Source: Rhynochetos jubatus (lineage: Eukaryota; Chordata; Aves; Eurypygiformes; Rhynochetidae). Taken from it: a DNA stretch of 64,000 nt. The stretch covers positions 20,541,838-20,605,837 of the forward strand of contig CM050664.1 of NCBI GenBank assembly GCA_027574665.1. Direction: 5' to 3'. Numbering within the stretch: position 1 is the first letter of the stretch; every line of letters begins with the position of its first letter. Of this stretch, positions 38,994 through 50,422 are shown piece by piece. The notes under the pieces are model-generated. The model searched no databases, was not told the DNA's origin, and was given only the letters and a program-made list of their open reading frames with translations. A program made the translations under genes and the position numbers.

Positions 38994-40232
38994 ACCCGGG
39001 GGGGGCCGTGGCCGGAAACCGCGGTCGGCAACTTCTAGGGTTAGGGTTAGGGTTAGGGTCCGGAGAACCAGAAAGCCCACAGCTCCAGGGATAATTGGGA
39101 TTGCAAAGGCCTGCCAAGAGGAGCACGACACTGCACAGACATGGCTCCTTCCCCTGCTTTCCTAGCCAGAACCCGGGGGGGGCAGTGGCCGGAAACCGCG
39201 GTCGGCAACTTCTAGGGTTAGGGTTAGGGTTAGGGTCCGGAGAACCAGAAAGCCCACAGCTCCAGGGATAATTGGGATTGCAAAGGCCTGCCAAGAGGAG
39301 CACGACACTGCACAGACATGGCTCCTTCCCCTGCTTTCCTAGCCAGAACCCAGGGGGGGCCGTGGCCGGAAACCGCGGTCGGCAACTTCTAGGGTTAGGG
39401 TTAGGGTTAGGGTCCGGAGAACCAGAAAGCCCACAGCTCCAGGGATAATTGGGATTGCAAAGGCCTGCCAAGAGGAGCACGACACTGCACAGACATGGCT
39501 CCTTCCCCTGCTTTCCTAGCCAGAACCCGGGGGGGGCCGTGGCCGGAAACCGCGGTCGGCAACTTCTAGGGTTAGGGTTAGGGTTAGGGTCCGGAGAACC
39601 AGAAAGCCCACAGCTCCAGGGATAATTGGGATTGCAAAGGCCTGCCAAGAGGAGCACGACACTGCACAGACATGGCTCCTTCCCCAGCTTTCCTAGCCAG
39701 AACCCAGGGGGGGCCGTGGCCGGAAACCACGGTCGGCAACTTCTAGGGTTAGGGTTAGGGTTAGGGTCCGGAGAACCAGAAAGCCCACAGCTCCAGGGAT
39801 AATTGGGATTGCAAAGGCCTGCCAAGAGGAGCACGACACTGCACAGACATGGCTCCTTCCCCTGCTTTCCTAGCCAGAACCCGGGGGGGGCCATGCCCAG
39901 AAACCGCGGTCGGCAACTTCTAGGGTTAGGGTTAGGGTTAGGGTCCGGAGAACCAGAAAGCCCACAGCTCCAGGGATAATTGGGATTGCAAAGGCCTGCC
40001 AAGAGGAGCACGACACTGCACAGACATGGCTCCTTCCCCTGCTTTCCTAGCCAGAACCCAGGAGGGGCCGTGGCCGGAAACCGCGGTTGGCAACTTCTAG
40101 GGTTAGGGTTAGGGTTAGGGTCCGGAGAACCAGAAAGCCCACAGCTCCAGGGATAATTGGGATTGCAAAGGCCTGCCAAGAGGAGCACGACACTGCACAG
40201 ACATGGCTCCTTCCCCTGCTTTCCTAGCCAGA
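38994..40232 (+). repeat. 7-monomer higher-order repeat, copy 1 (series 4)
   Basis: 1239 bp. The monomer order is CCGTGG, CAGTGG, CCCAG form, CCCGG form, ACCACGG, CCATGCCCAG on a CCCGG background (ACCC at 39879), then the CCCAGGAGGGG anchor (40056). It differs from copy 2 at least in its first monomer (CCCCAGC against CCCCTGC). Confidence 0.8.
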
Positions 40233-41471
40233 ACCCGGGGGGGGCCGTGGCCGGAAACCGCGGTCGGCAACTTCTAGGGTTAGGGTTAGGGTTAGGGTCC
40301 GGAGAACCAGAAAGCCCACAGCTCCAGGGATAATTGGGATTGCAAAGGCCTGCCAAGAGGAGCACGACACTGCACAGACATGGCTCCTTCCCCTGCTTTC
40401 CTAGCCAGAACCCGGGGGGGGCAGTGGCCGGAAACCGCGGTCGGCAACTTCTAGGGTTAGGGTTAGGGTTAGGGTCCGGAGAACCAGAAAGCCCACAGCT
40501 CCAGGGATAATTGGGATTGCAAAGGCCTGCCAAGAGGAGCACGACACTGCACAGACATGGCTCCTTCCCCTGCTTTCCTAGCCAGAACCCAGGGGGGGCC
40601 GTGGCCGGAAACCGCGGTCGGCAACTTCTAGGGTTAGGGTTAGGGTTAGGGTCCGGAGAACCAGAAAGCCCACAGCTCCAGGGATAATTGGGATTGCAAA
40701 GGCCTGCCAAGAGGAGCACGACACTGCACAGACATGGCTCCTTCCCCTGCTTTCCTAGCCAGAACCCGGGGGGGGCCGTGGCCGGAAACCGCGGTCGGCA
40801 ACTTCTAGGGTTAGGGTTAGGGTTAGGGTCCGGAGAACCAGAAAGCCCACAGCTCCAGGGATAATTGGGATTGCAAAGGCCTGCCAAGAGGAGCACGACA
40901 CTGCACAGACATGGCTCCTTCCCCAGCTTTCCTAGCCAGAACCCAGGGGGGGCCGTGGCCGGAAACCACGGTCGGCAACTTCTAGGGTTAGGGTTAGGGT
41001 TAGGGTCCGGAGAACCAGAAAGCCCACAGCTCCAGGGATAATTGGGATTGCAAAGGCCTGCCAAGAGGAGCACGACACTGCACAGACATGGCTCCTTCCC
41101 CTGCTTTCCTAGCCAGAACCCGGGGGGGGCCATGCCCAGAAACCGCGGTCGGCAACTTCTAGGGTTAGGGTTAGGGTTAGGGTCCGGAGAACCAGAAAGC
41201 CCACAGCTCCAGGGATAATTGGGATTGCAAAGGCCTGCCAAGAGGAGCACGACACTGCACAGACATGGCTCCTTCCCCTGCTTTCCTAGCCAGAACCCAG
41301 GAGGGGCCGTGGCCGGAAACCGCGGTTGGCAACTTCTAGGGTTAGGGTTAGGGTTAGGGTCCGGAGAACCAGAAAGCCCACAGCTCCAGGGATAATTGGG
41401 ATTGCAAAGGCCTGCCAAGAGGAGCACGACACTGCACAGACATGGCTCCTTCCCCTGCTTTCCTAGCCAGA
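40233..41471 (+). repeat. 7-monomer higher-order repeat, copy 2 (series 4)
   Basis: Same order as copy 1 at a constant 1239 bp offset (7 x 177): CCATGCCCAG monomer at 41118 and anchor at 41295. The CCATGCCCAG monomer on a CCCGG background is specific to this pair, since elsewhere it sits on CCCAG. It is therefore private evidence for this duplication. Confidence 0.8.
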
Positions 41472-44400
41472 ACCCGGGGGGGGCCGTGGCCGGAAACCGC
41501 GGTCGGCAACTTCTAGGGTTAGGGTTAGGGTTAGGGTCCGGAGAACCAGAAAGCCCACAGCTCCAGGGATAATTGGGATTGCAAAGGCCTGCCAAGAGGA
41601 GCACGACACTGCACAGACATGGCTCCTTCCCCTGCTTTCCTAGCCAGAACCCGGGGGGGGCCGTGGCCGGAAACCGCGGTCGGCAACTTCTAGGGTTAGG
41701 GTTAGGGTTAGGGTCCGGAGAACCAGAAAGCCCACAGCTCCAGGGATAATTGGGATTGCAAAGGCCTGCCAAGAGGAGCACGACACTGCACAGACATGGC
41801 TCCTTCCCCTGCTTTCCTAGCCAGAAACCGGGGGGGGCAGTGGCCGGAAACCGCGGTCGGCAACCTCTAGGGTTAGGGTTAGGGTTAGGGTCCGGAGAAC
41901 CAGAAAGCCCACAGCTCCAGGGATAATTGGGATTGCAAAGGCCTGCCAAGAGGAGCACGACACTGCACAGACATGGCTCCTTCCCCTGCTTTCCTAGCCA
42001 GAACCCGGGGGGGGCCGTGGCCGGAAACCGCGGTCGGCAACTTCTAGGGTTAGGGTTAGGGTTAGGGTCCGGAGAACCAGAAAGCCCACAGCTCCAGGGA
42101 TAATTGGGATTGCAAAGGCCTGCCAAGAGGAGCACGACACTGCACAGACATGGCTCCTTCCCCTGCTTTCCTAGCCAGAACCCGGGGGGGGCAGTGGCCG
42201 GAAACCGCGGTCGGCAACTTCTAGGGTTAGGGTTAGGGTTAGGGTCCGGAGAACCAGAAAGCCCACAGCTCCAGGGATAATTGGGATTGCAAAGGCCTGC
42301 CAAGAGGAGCACGACACTGCACAGACATGGCTCCTTCCCCTGCTTTCCTAGCCAGAACCCGGGGGGGGCCGTGGCCGGAAACCGCGGTCGGCAACTTCTA
42401 GGGTTAGGGTTAGGGTTAGGGTCCGGAGAACCAGAAAGCCCACAGCTCCAGGGATAATTGGGATTGCAAAGGCCTGCCAAGAGGAGCACGACACTGCACA
42501 GACATGGCTCCGTCCCCAGCTTTCCTAGCCAGAACCCAGGGGGGGCCATGCCCAGAAACCGCGGTCGGCAACTTCTAGGGTTAGGGTTAGGGTTAGGGTC
42601 CGGAGAACCAGAAAGCCCACAGCTCCAGGGATAATTGGGATTGCAAAGGCCTGCCAAGAGGAGCACGACACTGCACAGACATGGCTCCTTCCCCAGCTTT
42701 CCTAGCCAGAACCCGGGGGGGGCCGTGGCCGGAAACCGCGGTCGGCAACTTCTAGGGTTAGGGTTAGGGTTAGGGTCCGGAGAACCAGAAAGCCCACAGC
42801 TCCAGGGATAATTGGGATTGCAAAGGCCTGCCAAGAGGAGCACGACACTGCACAGACATGGCTCCTTCCCCAGCTTTCCTAGCCAGAACCCAGGGGGGGC
42901 CGTGGCCGGAAACCGCGGTCGGCAACTTCTAGGGTTAGGGTTAGGGTTAGGGTCCGGAGAACCAGAAAGCCCACAGCTCCAGGGATAATTGGGATTGCAA
43001 AGGCCTGCCAAGAGGAGCACGACACTGCACAGACATGGCTCCTTCCCCTGCTTTCCTAGCCAGAACCCGGGGGGGGCCGTGGCCGGAAACCGCGGTCGGC
43101 AACTTCTAGGGTTAGGGTTAGGGTTAGGGTCCGGAGAACCAGAAAGCCCACAGCTCCAGGGATAATTGGGATTGCAAAGGCCTGCCAAGAGGAGCACGAC
43201 ACTGCACAGGCATGGCTCCTTCCCCTGCTTTCCTAGCCAGAACCCGGGGGGGGCAGTGGCCGGAAACCGCGGTCGGCAACTTCTAGGGTTAGGGTTAGGG
43301 TTAGGGTCCGGAGAACCAGAAAGCCCACAGCTCCAGGGATAATTGGGATTGCAAAGGCCTGCCAAGAGGAGCACGACACTGCACAGACATGGCTCCTTCC
43401 CCTGCTTTCCTAGCCAGAACCCGGGGGGGGCAGTGGCCGGAAACCGCGGTCGGCAACTTCTAGGGTTAGGGTTAGGGTTAGGGTCCGGAGAACCAGAAAG
43501 CCCACAGCTCCAGGGATAATTGGGATTGCAAAGGCCTGCCAAGAGGAGCACGACACTGCACAGACATGGCTCCTTCCCCAGCTTTCCTAGCCAGAACCCG
43601 GGGGGGGCCGTGGCCGGAAACCGCGGTCGGCAACTTCTAGGGTTAGGGTTAGGGTTAGGGTCCGGAGAACCAGAAAGCCCACAGCTCCAGGGATAATTGG
43701 GATTGCAAAGGCCTGCCAAGAGGAGCACGACACTGCACAGACATGGCTCCTTCCCCAGCTTTCCTAGCCAGAACCCAGGGGGGGCCATGCCCGGAAACCG
43801 CGGTCGGCAACTTCTAGGGTTAGGGTTAGGGTTAGGGTCCGGAGAACCAGAAAGCCCACAGCTCCAGGGATAATTGGGATTGCAAAGGCCTGCCAAGAGG
43901 AGCACGACACTGCACAGACATGGCTCCTTCCCCTGCTTTCCTAGCCAGAACCCGGGGGGGGCCGTGGCCGGAAACCGCGGTCGGCAACTTCTAGGGTTAG
44001 GGTTAGGGTTAGGGTCCGGAGAACCAGAAAGCCCACAGCTCCAGGGATAATTGGGATTGCAAAGGCCTGCCAAGAGGAGCACGACACTGCACAGACATGG
44101 CTCCTTCCCCTGCTTTCCTAGCCAGAACCCGGGGGGGGCCGTGGCCGGAAACCGCGGTCGGCAACTTCTAGGGTTAGGGTTAGGGTTAGGGTCCGGAGAA
44201 CCAGAAAGCCCACAGCTCCAGGGATAATTGGGATTGCAAAGGCCTGCCAAGAGGAGCACGACACTGCACCGACATGGCTCCTTCCCCTGCTTTCCTAGCC
44301 AGAACCCGGGGGGGGCAGTGGCCGGAAACCGCGGTCGGCAACTTCTAGGGTTAGGGTTAGGGTTAGGGTCCGGAGAACCAGAAAGCCCACAGCTCCAGGG

Positions 44401-47400
44401 ATAATTGGGATTGCAAAGGCCTGCCAAGAGGAGCACGACACTGCACAGACATGGCTCCTTCCCCAGCTTTCCTAGCCAGAACCCAGGGGGGGCCGTGGCC
44501 GGAAACCGCGGTCGGCAACTTCTAGGGTTAGGGTTAGGGTTAGGGTCCGGAGAACCAGAAAGCCCACAGCTCCAGGGATAATTGGGATTGCAAAGGCCTG
44601 CCAAGAGGAGCACGACACTGCACAGACATGGCTCCTTCCCCTGCTTTCCTAGCCAGAACCCGGGGGGGGCCGTGGCCGGAAACCGCGGTCGGCAACTTCT
44701 AGGGTTAGGGTTAGGGTTAGGGTCCGGAGAACCAGAAAGCCCACAGCTCCAGGGATAATTGGGATTGCAAAGGCCTGCCAAGAGGAGCACGACACTGCAC
44801 CGACATGGCTCCTTCCCCAGCTTTCCTAGCCAGAACCCGGGGGGGGCCGTGGCCGGAAACCGCGGTCGGCAACTTCTAGGGTTAGGGTTAGGGTTAGGGT
44901 CCGGAGAACCAGAAAGCCCACAGCTCCAGGGATAATTGGGATTGCAAAGGCCTGCCAAGAGGAGCACGACACTGCACAGACATGGCTCCTTCCCCAGCTT
45001 TCCTAGCCAGAACCCGGGGGGGGTGTGGCCGGAAACCGCGGTCGGCAACTTCTAGGGTTAGGGTTAGGGTTAGGGTCCGGAGAACCAGAAAGCCCACAGC
45101 TCCAGGGATAATTGGGATTGCAAAGGCCTGCCAAGAGGAGCACGACACTGCACAGACATGGCTCCTTCCCCTGCTTTCCTAGCCAGAACCCGGGGGGGGG
45201 CGTGGCCGGAAACCGCGGTCGGCAACTTCTAGGGTTAGGGTTAGGGTTAGGGTCCGGAGAACCAGAAAGCCCACAGCTCCAGGGATAATTGGGATTGCAA
45301 AGGCCTGCCAAGAGGAGCACGACACTGCACCGACATGGCTCCTTCCCCTGCTTTCCTAGCCAGAACCCGGGGGGGGCCGTGGCCGGAAACCGCGGTTGGC
45401 AACTTCTAGGGTTAGGGTTAGGGTTAGGGTCCGGAGAACCAGAAAGCCCACAGCTCCAGGGATAATTGGGATTGCAAAGGCCTGCCAAGAGGAGCACGAC
45501 ACTGCACAGACATGGCTCCTTCCCCTGCTTTCCTAGCCAGAACTCGGGGGGGGCAGTGGCCGGAAACCGCGGTCGGCAACTTCTAGGGTTAGGGTTAGGG
45601 TTAGGGTCCGGAGAACCAGAAAGCCCACAGCTCCAGGGATAATTGGGATTGCAAAGGCCTGCCAAGAGGAGCACGACACTGCACAGACATGGCTCCTTCC
45701 CCTGCTTTCCTAGCCAGAACCCGGGGGGGGCCGTGGCCGGAAACCGCGGTCGGCAACCTCTAGGGTTAGGGTTAGGGTTAGGGTCCGGAGAACCAGAAAG
45801 CCCACAGCTCCAGGGATAATTGGGATTGCAAAGGCCTGCCAAGAGGAGCACGACACTGCACAGACATGGCTCCTTCCCCTGCTTTCCTAGCCAGAACCCG
45901 GGGGGGGCCGTGGCCGGAAACCGCGGTCGGCAACTTCTAGGGTTAGGGTTAGGGTTAGGGTCCGGAGAACCAGAAAGCCCACAGCTCCAGGGATAATTGG
46001 GATTGCAAAGGCCTGCCAAGAGGAGCACGACACTGCACAGACATGGCTCCTTCCCCAGCTTTCCTAGCCAGAACCCAGGGGGGGCCGTGGCCGGAAACCG
46101 CGGTCGGCAACTTCTAGGGTTAGGGTTAGGGTTAGGGTCCGGAGAACCAGAAAGCCCACAGCTCCAGGGATAATTGGGATTGCAAAGGCCTGCCAAGAGG
46201 AGCACGACACTGCACAGACATGGCTCCTTCCCCTGCTTTCCTAGCCAGAACCCGGGGGGGGCCGTGGCCGGAAACCGCGGTCGGCAACTTCTAGGGTTAG
46301 GGTTAGGGTTAGGGTCCGGAGAACCAGAAAGCCCACAGCTCCAGGGATAATTGGGATTGCAAAGGCCTGCCAAGAGGAGCACGACACTGCACAGACATGG
46401 CTCCTTCCCCTGCTTTCCTAGCCAGAACCCAGGGGGGGCCGTGGCCGGAAACCGCGGTCGGCAACCTCTAGGGTTAGGGTTAGGGTTAGGGTCCGGAGAA
46501 CCAGAAAGCCCACAGCTCCAGGGATAATTGGGATTGCAAAGGCCTGCCAAGAGGAGCACGACACTGCACAGACATGGCTCCTTCCCCTGCTTTCCTAGCC
46601 AGAACCCGGGGGGGGCCGTGGCCGGAAACCGCGGTCGGCAACTTCTAGGGTTAGGGTTAGGGTTAGGGTCCGGAGAACCAGAAAGCCCACAGCTCCAGGG
46701 ATAATTGGGATTGCAAAGGCCTGCCAAGAGGAGCACGACACTGCACAGACATGGCTCCTTCCCCAGCTTTCCTAGCCAGAACCCGGGGGGGGCCGTGGCC
46801 GGAAACCGCGGTCGGCAACTTCTAGGGTTAGGGTTAGGGTTAGGGTCCGGAGAACCAGAAAGCCCACAGCTCCAGGGATAATTGGGATTGCAAAGGCCTG
46901 CCAAGAGGAGCACGACACTGCACAGACATGGCTCCTTCCCCTGCTTTCCTAGCCAGAACCCGGGGGGGGCCGTGGCCGGAAACCGCGGTCGGCAACTTCT
47001 AGGGTTAGGGTTAGGGTTAGGGTCCGGAGAACCAGAAAGCCCACAGCTCCAGGGATAATTGGGATTGCAAAGGCCTGCCAAGAGGAGCACGACACTGCAC
47101 AGACATGGCTCCTTCCCCAGCTTTCCTAGCCAGAACCCGGGGGGGGCCGTGGCCGGAAACCGCGGTCGGCAACTTCTAGGGTTAGGGTTAGGGTTAGGGT
47201 CCGGAGAACCAGAAAGCCCACAGCTCCAGGGATAATTGGGATTGCAAAGGCCTGCCAAGAGGAGCACGACACTGCACAGACATGGCTCCTTCCCCAGCTT
47301 TCCTAGCCAGAACCCAGGGGGGGCCGTGGCCGGAAACCGCGGTCGGCAACTTCTAGGGTTAGGGTTAGGGTTAGGGTCCGGAGAACCAGAAAGCCCACAG

Positions 47401-50362
47401 CTCCAGGGATAATTGGGATTGCAAAGGCCTGCCAAGAGGAGCACGACACTGCACAGACATGGCTCCTTCCCCAGCTTTCCTAGCCAGAACCCGGGGGGGG
47501 CCGTGGCCGGAAACCGCGGTCGGCAACTTCTAGGGTTAGGGTTAGGGTTAGGGTCCGGAGAACCAGAAAGCCCACAGCTCCAGGGATAATTGGGATTGCA
47601 AAGGCCTGCCAAGAGGAGCACGACACTGCACAGACATGGCTCCTTCCCCAGCTTTCCTAGCCAGAACCCAGGGGGGGCAGTGGCCGGAAACCGCGGTCGG
47701 CAACTTCTAGGGTTAGGGTTAGGGTTAGGGTCCGGAGAACCAGAAAGCCCACAGCTCCAGGGATAATTGGGATTGCAAAGGCCTGCCAAGAGGAGCACGA
47801 CACTGCACAGACATGGCTCCTTCCCCTGCTTTCCTAGCCAGAACCCGGGGGGGGCCGTGGCCGGAAACCGCGGTCGGCAACTTCTAGGGTTAGGGTTAGG
47901 GTTAGGGTCCGGAGAACCAGAAAGCCCACAGCTCCAGGGATAATTGGGATTGCAAAGGCCTGCCAAGAGGAGCACGACACTGCACAGACATGGCTCCTTC
48001 CCCTGCTTTCCTAGCCAGAACCCGGGGGGGGCCGTGGCCGGAAACCGCGGTCGGCAACTTCTAGGGTTAGGGTTAGGGTTAGGGTCCGGAGAACCAGAAA
48101 GCCCACAGCTCCAGGGATAATTGGGATTGCAAAGGCCTGCCAAGAGGAGCACGACACTGCACAGACATGGCTCCTTCCCCTGCTTTCCTAGCCAGAACCC
48201 AGGGGGGGCCGTGGCCGGAAACCGCGGTCGGCAACTTCTAGGGTTAGGGTTAGGGTTAGGGTCCGGAGAACCAGAAAGCCCACAGCTCCAGGGATAATTG
48301 GGATTGCAAAGGCCTGCCAAGAGGAGCACGACACTGCACAGACATGGCTCCTTCCCCTGCTTTCCTAGCCAGAACCCAGGGGGGGCCGTGGCCGGAAACC
48401 GCGGTCGGCAACTTCTAGGGTTAGGGTTAGGGTTAGGGTCCGGAGAACCAGAAAGCCCACAGCTCCAGGGATAATTGGGATTGCAAAGGCCTGCCAAGAG
48501 GAGCACGACACTGCACAGACATGGCTCCTTCCCCAGCTTTCCTAGCCAGAACCCGGGGGGGGCCGTGGCCGGAAACCGCGGTCGGCAACTTCTAGGGTTA
48601 GGGTTAGGGTTAGGGTCCGGAGAACCAGAAAGCCCACAGCTCCAGGGATAATTGGGATTGCAAAGGCCTGCCAAGAGGAGCACGACACTGCACAGACATG
48701 GCTCCTTCCCCAGCTTTCCTAGCCAGAACCCAGGGGGGGCCGTGGCCGGAAACCGCGGTCGGCAACTTCTAGGGTTAGGGTTAGGGTTAGGGTCCGGAGA
48801 ACCAGAAAGCCCACAGCTCCAGGGATAATTGGGATTGCAAAGGCCTGCCAAGAGGAGCACGACACTGCACAGACATGGCTCCTTCCCCTGCTTTCCTAGC
48901 CAGAACCCGGGGGGGGCCGTGGCCGGAAACCGCGGTCGGCAACTTCTAGGGTTAGGGTTAGGGTTAGGGTCCGGAGAACCAGAAAGCCCACAGCTCCAGG
49001 GATAATTGGGATTGCAAAGGCCTGCCAAGAGGAGCACGACACTGCACAGACATGGCTCCTTCCCCTGCTTTCCTAGCCAGAACCCGGGGGGGGCCGTGGC
49101 CGGAAACCGCGGTCGGCAACTTCTAGGGTTAGGGTTAGGGTTAGGGTCCGGAGAACCAGAAAGCCCACAGCTCCAGGGATAATTGGGATTGCAAAGGCCT
49201 GCCAAGAGGAGCACGACACTGCACAGACATGGCTCCTTCCCCTGCTTTCCTAGCCAGAACCCGGGGGGGGCCGTGGCCGGAAACCGCGGTCGGCAACCTC
49301 TAGGGTTAGGGTTAGGGTTAGGGTCCGGAGAACCAGAAAGCCCACAGCTCCAGGGATAATTGGGATTGCAAAGGCCTGCCAAGAGGAGCACGACACTGCA
49401 CAGACATGGCTCCTTCCCCTGCTTTCCTAGCCAGAACCCGGGGGGGGCCGTGGCCGGAAACCGCGGTCGGCAACTTCTAGGGTTAGGGTTAGGGTTAGGG
49501 TCCGGAGAACCAGAAAGCCCACAGCTCCAGGGATAATTGGGATTGCAAAGGCCTGCCAAGAGGAGCACGACACTGCACAGACATGGCTCCTTCCCCTGCT
49601 TTCCTAGCCAGAACCCAGGGGGGGCCGTGGCCGGAAACCGTGGTCGGCAACTTCTAGGGTTAGGGTTAGGGTTAGGGTCCGGAGAACCAGAAAGCCCACA
49701 GCTCCAGGGATAATTGGGATTGCAAAGGCCTGCCAAGAGGAGCACGACACTGCACAGACATGGCTCCTTCCCCTGCTTTCCTAGCCAGAACCCGGGGGGG
49801 GCCGTGGCCGGAAACCGCGGTCGGCAACTTCTAGGGTTAGGGTTAGGGTTAGGGTCCGGAGAACCAGAAAGCCCACAGCTCCAGGGATAATTGGGATTGC
49901 AAAGGCCTGCCAAGAGGAGCACGACACTGCACAGACATGGCTCCTTCCCCTGCTTTCCTAGCCAGAACACAGGGGGGGCCGTGGCCGGAAACCGCGGTCG
50001 GCAACCTCTAGGGTTAGGGTTAGGGTTAGGGTCCGGAGAACCAGAAAGCCCACAGCTCCAGGGATAATTGGGATTGCAAAGGCCTGCCAAGAGGAGCACG
50101 ACACTGCACAGACATGGCTCCTTCCCCTGCTTTCCTAGCCAGAACCCGGGGGGGGGCCGTGGCCGGAAACCGCGGTCGGCAACTTCTAGGGTTAGGGTTA
50201 GGGTTAGGGTCCGGAGAACCAGAAAGCCCACAGCTCCAGGGATAATTGGGATTGCAAAGGCCTGCCAAGAGGAGCACGACACTGCACAGACATGGCTCCT
50301 TCCCCAGCTTTCCTAGCCAGAACCCGGGGGGGGCAGTGGCCGGAAACCGCGGTCGGCAACTT

Positions 50363-50422
50363 CTAGGGTTAGGGTTAGGGTTAGGGTTAGGGTTAGGGTT
50401 AGGGTTAGGGTTAGGGTTAGGG
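50363..50422 (+). repeat. Expanded telomeric tract (CTAGGG + 9 TTAGGG)
   Basis: CTAGGG followed by nine perfect TTAGGG, 60 bp in all, against three TTAGGG in a standard monomer (plus 36 bp). It is the only large expansion in about 362 monomers. The flanks are the normal CAACTT and TCCGGAG. Perfect hexamers suggest recent slippage, unequal exchange or telomere-type addition. The longest uninterrupted interstitial telomere block of the window is here. Confidence 0.97.

Larger units (their letters stand above)
1..45010 (+). repeat. Left domain: ordered, higher-order-repeat part of the array
   Basis: Diagnostic variants recur here in ordered series: CCATGCCCAG, ACCACGG, CGGTTGG with CCCAGGAGGGG, CACCGACATTGC and GCGTGG. 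Length changes of the G-run are rare, and those seen are all gains of one G, near 424, 1834, 2362, 4312, 6436, 11560, 15102, 19180 and 33334. The right limit is approximate. The last CCATGCCCAG is near 42549, and the first monomer with a net single-base loss is at 45011. Confidence 0.75.

Noticed and set aside
50363-50422. True chromosome end or fusion point
   Set aside because: Only nine hexamers are present, in the same orientation as all the others and with normal satellite on both sides. A fusion would give head-to-head tracts (TTAGGG facing CCCTAA), which are not seen.
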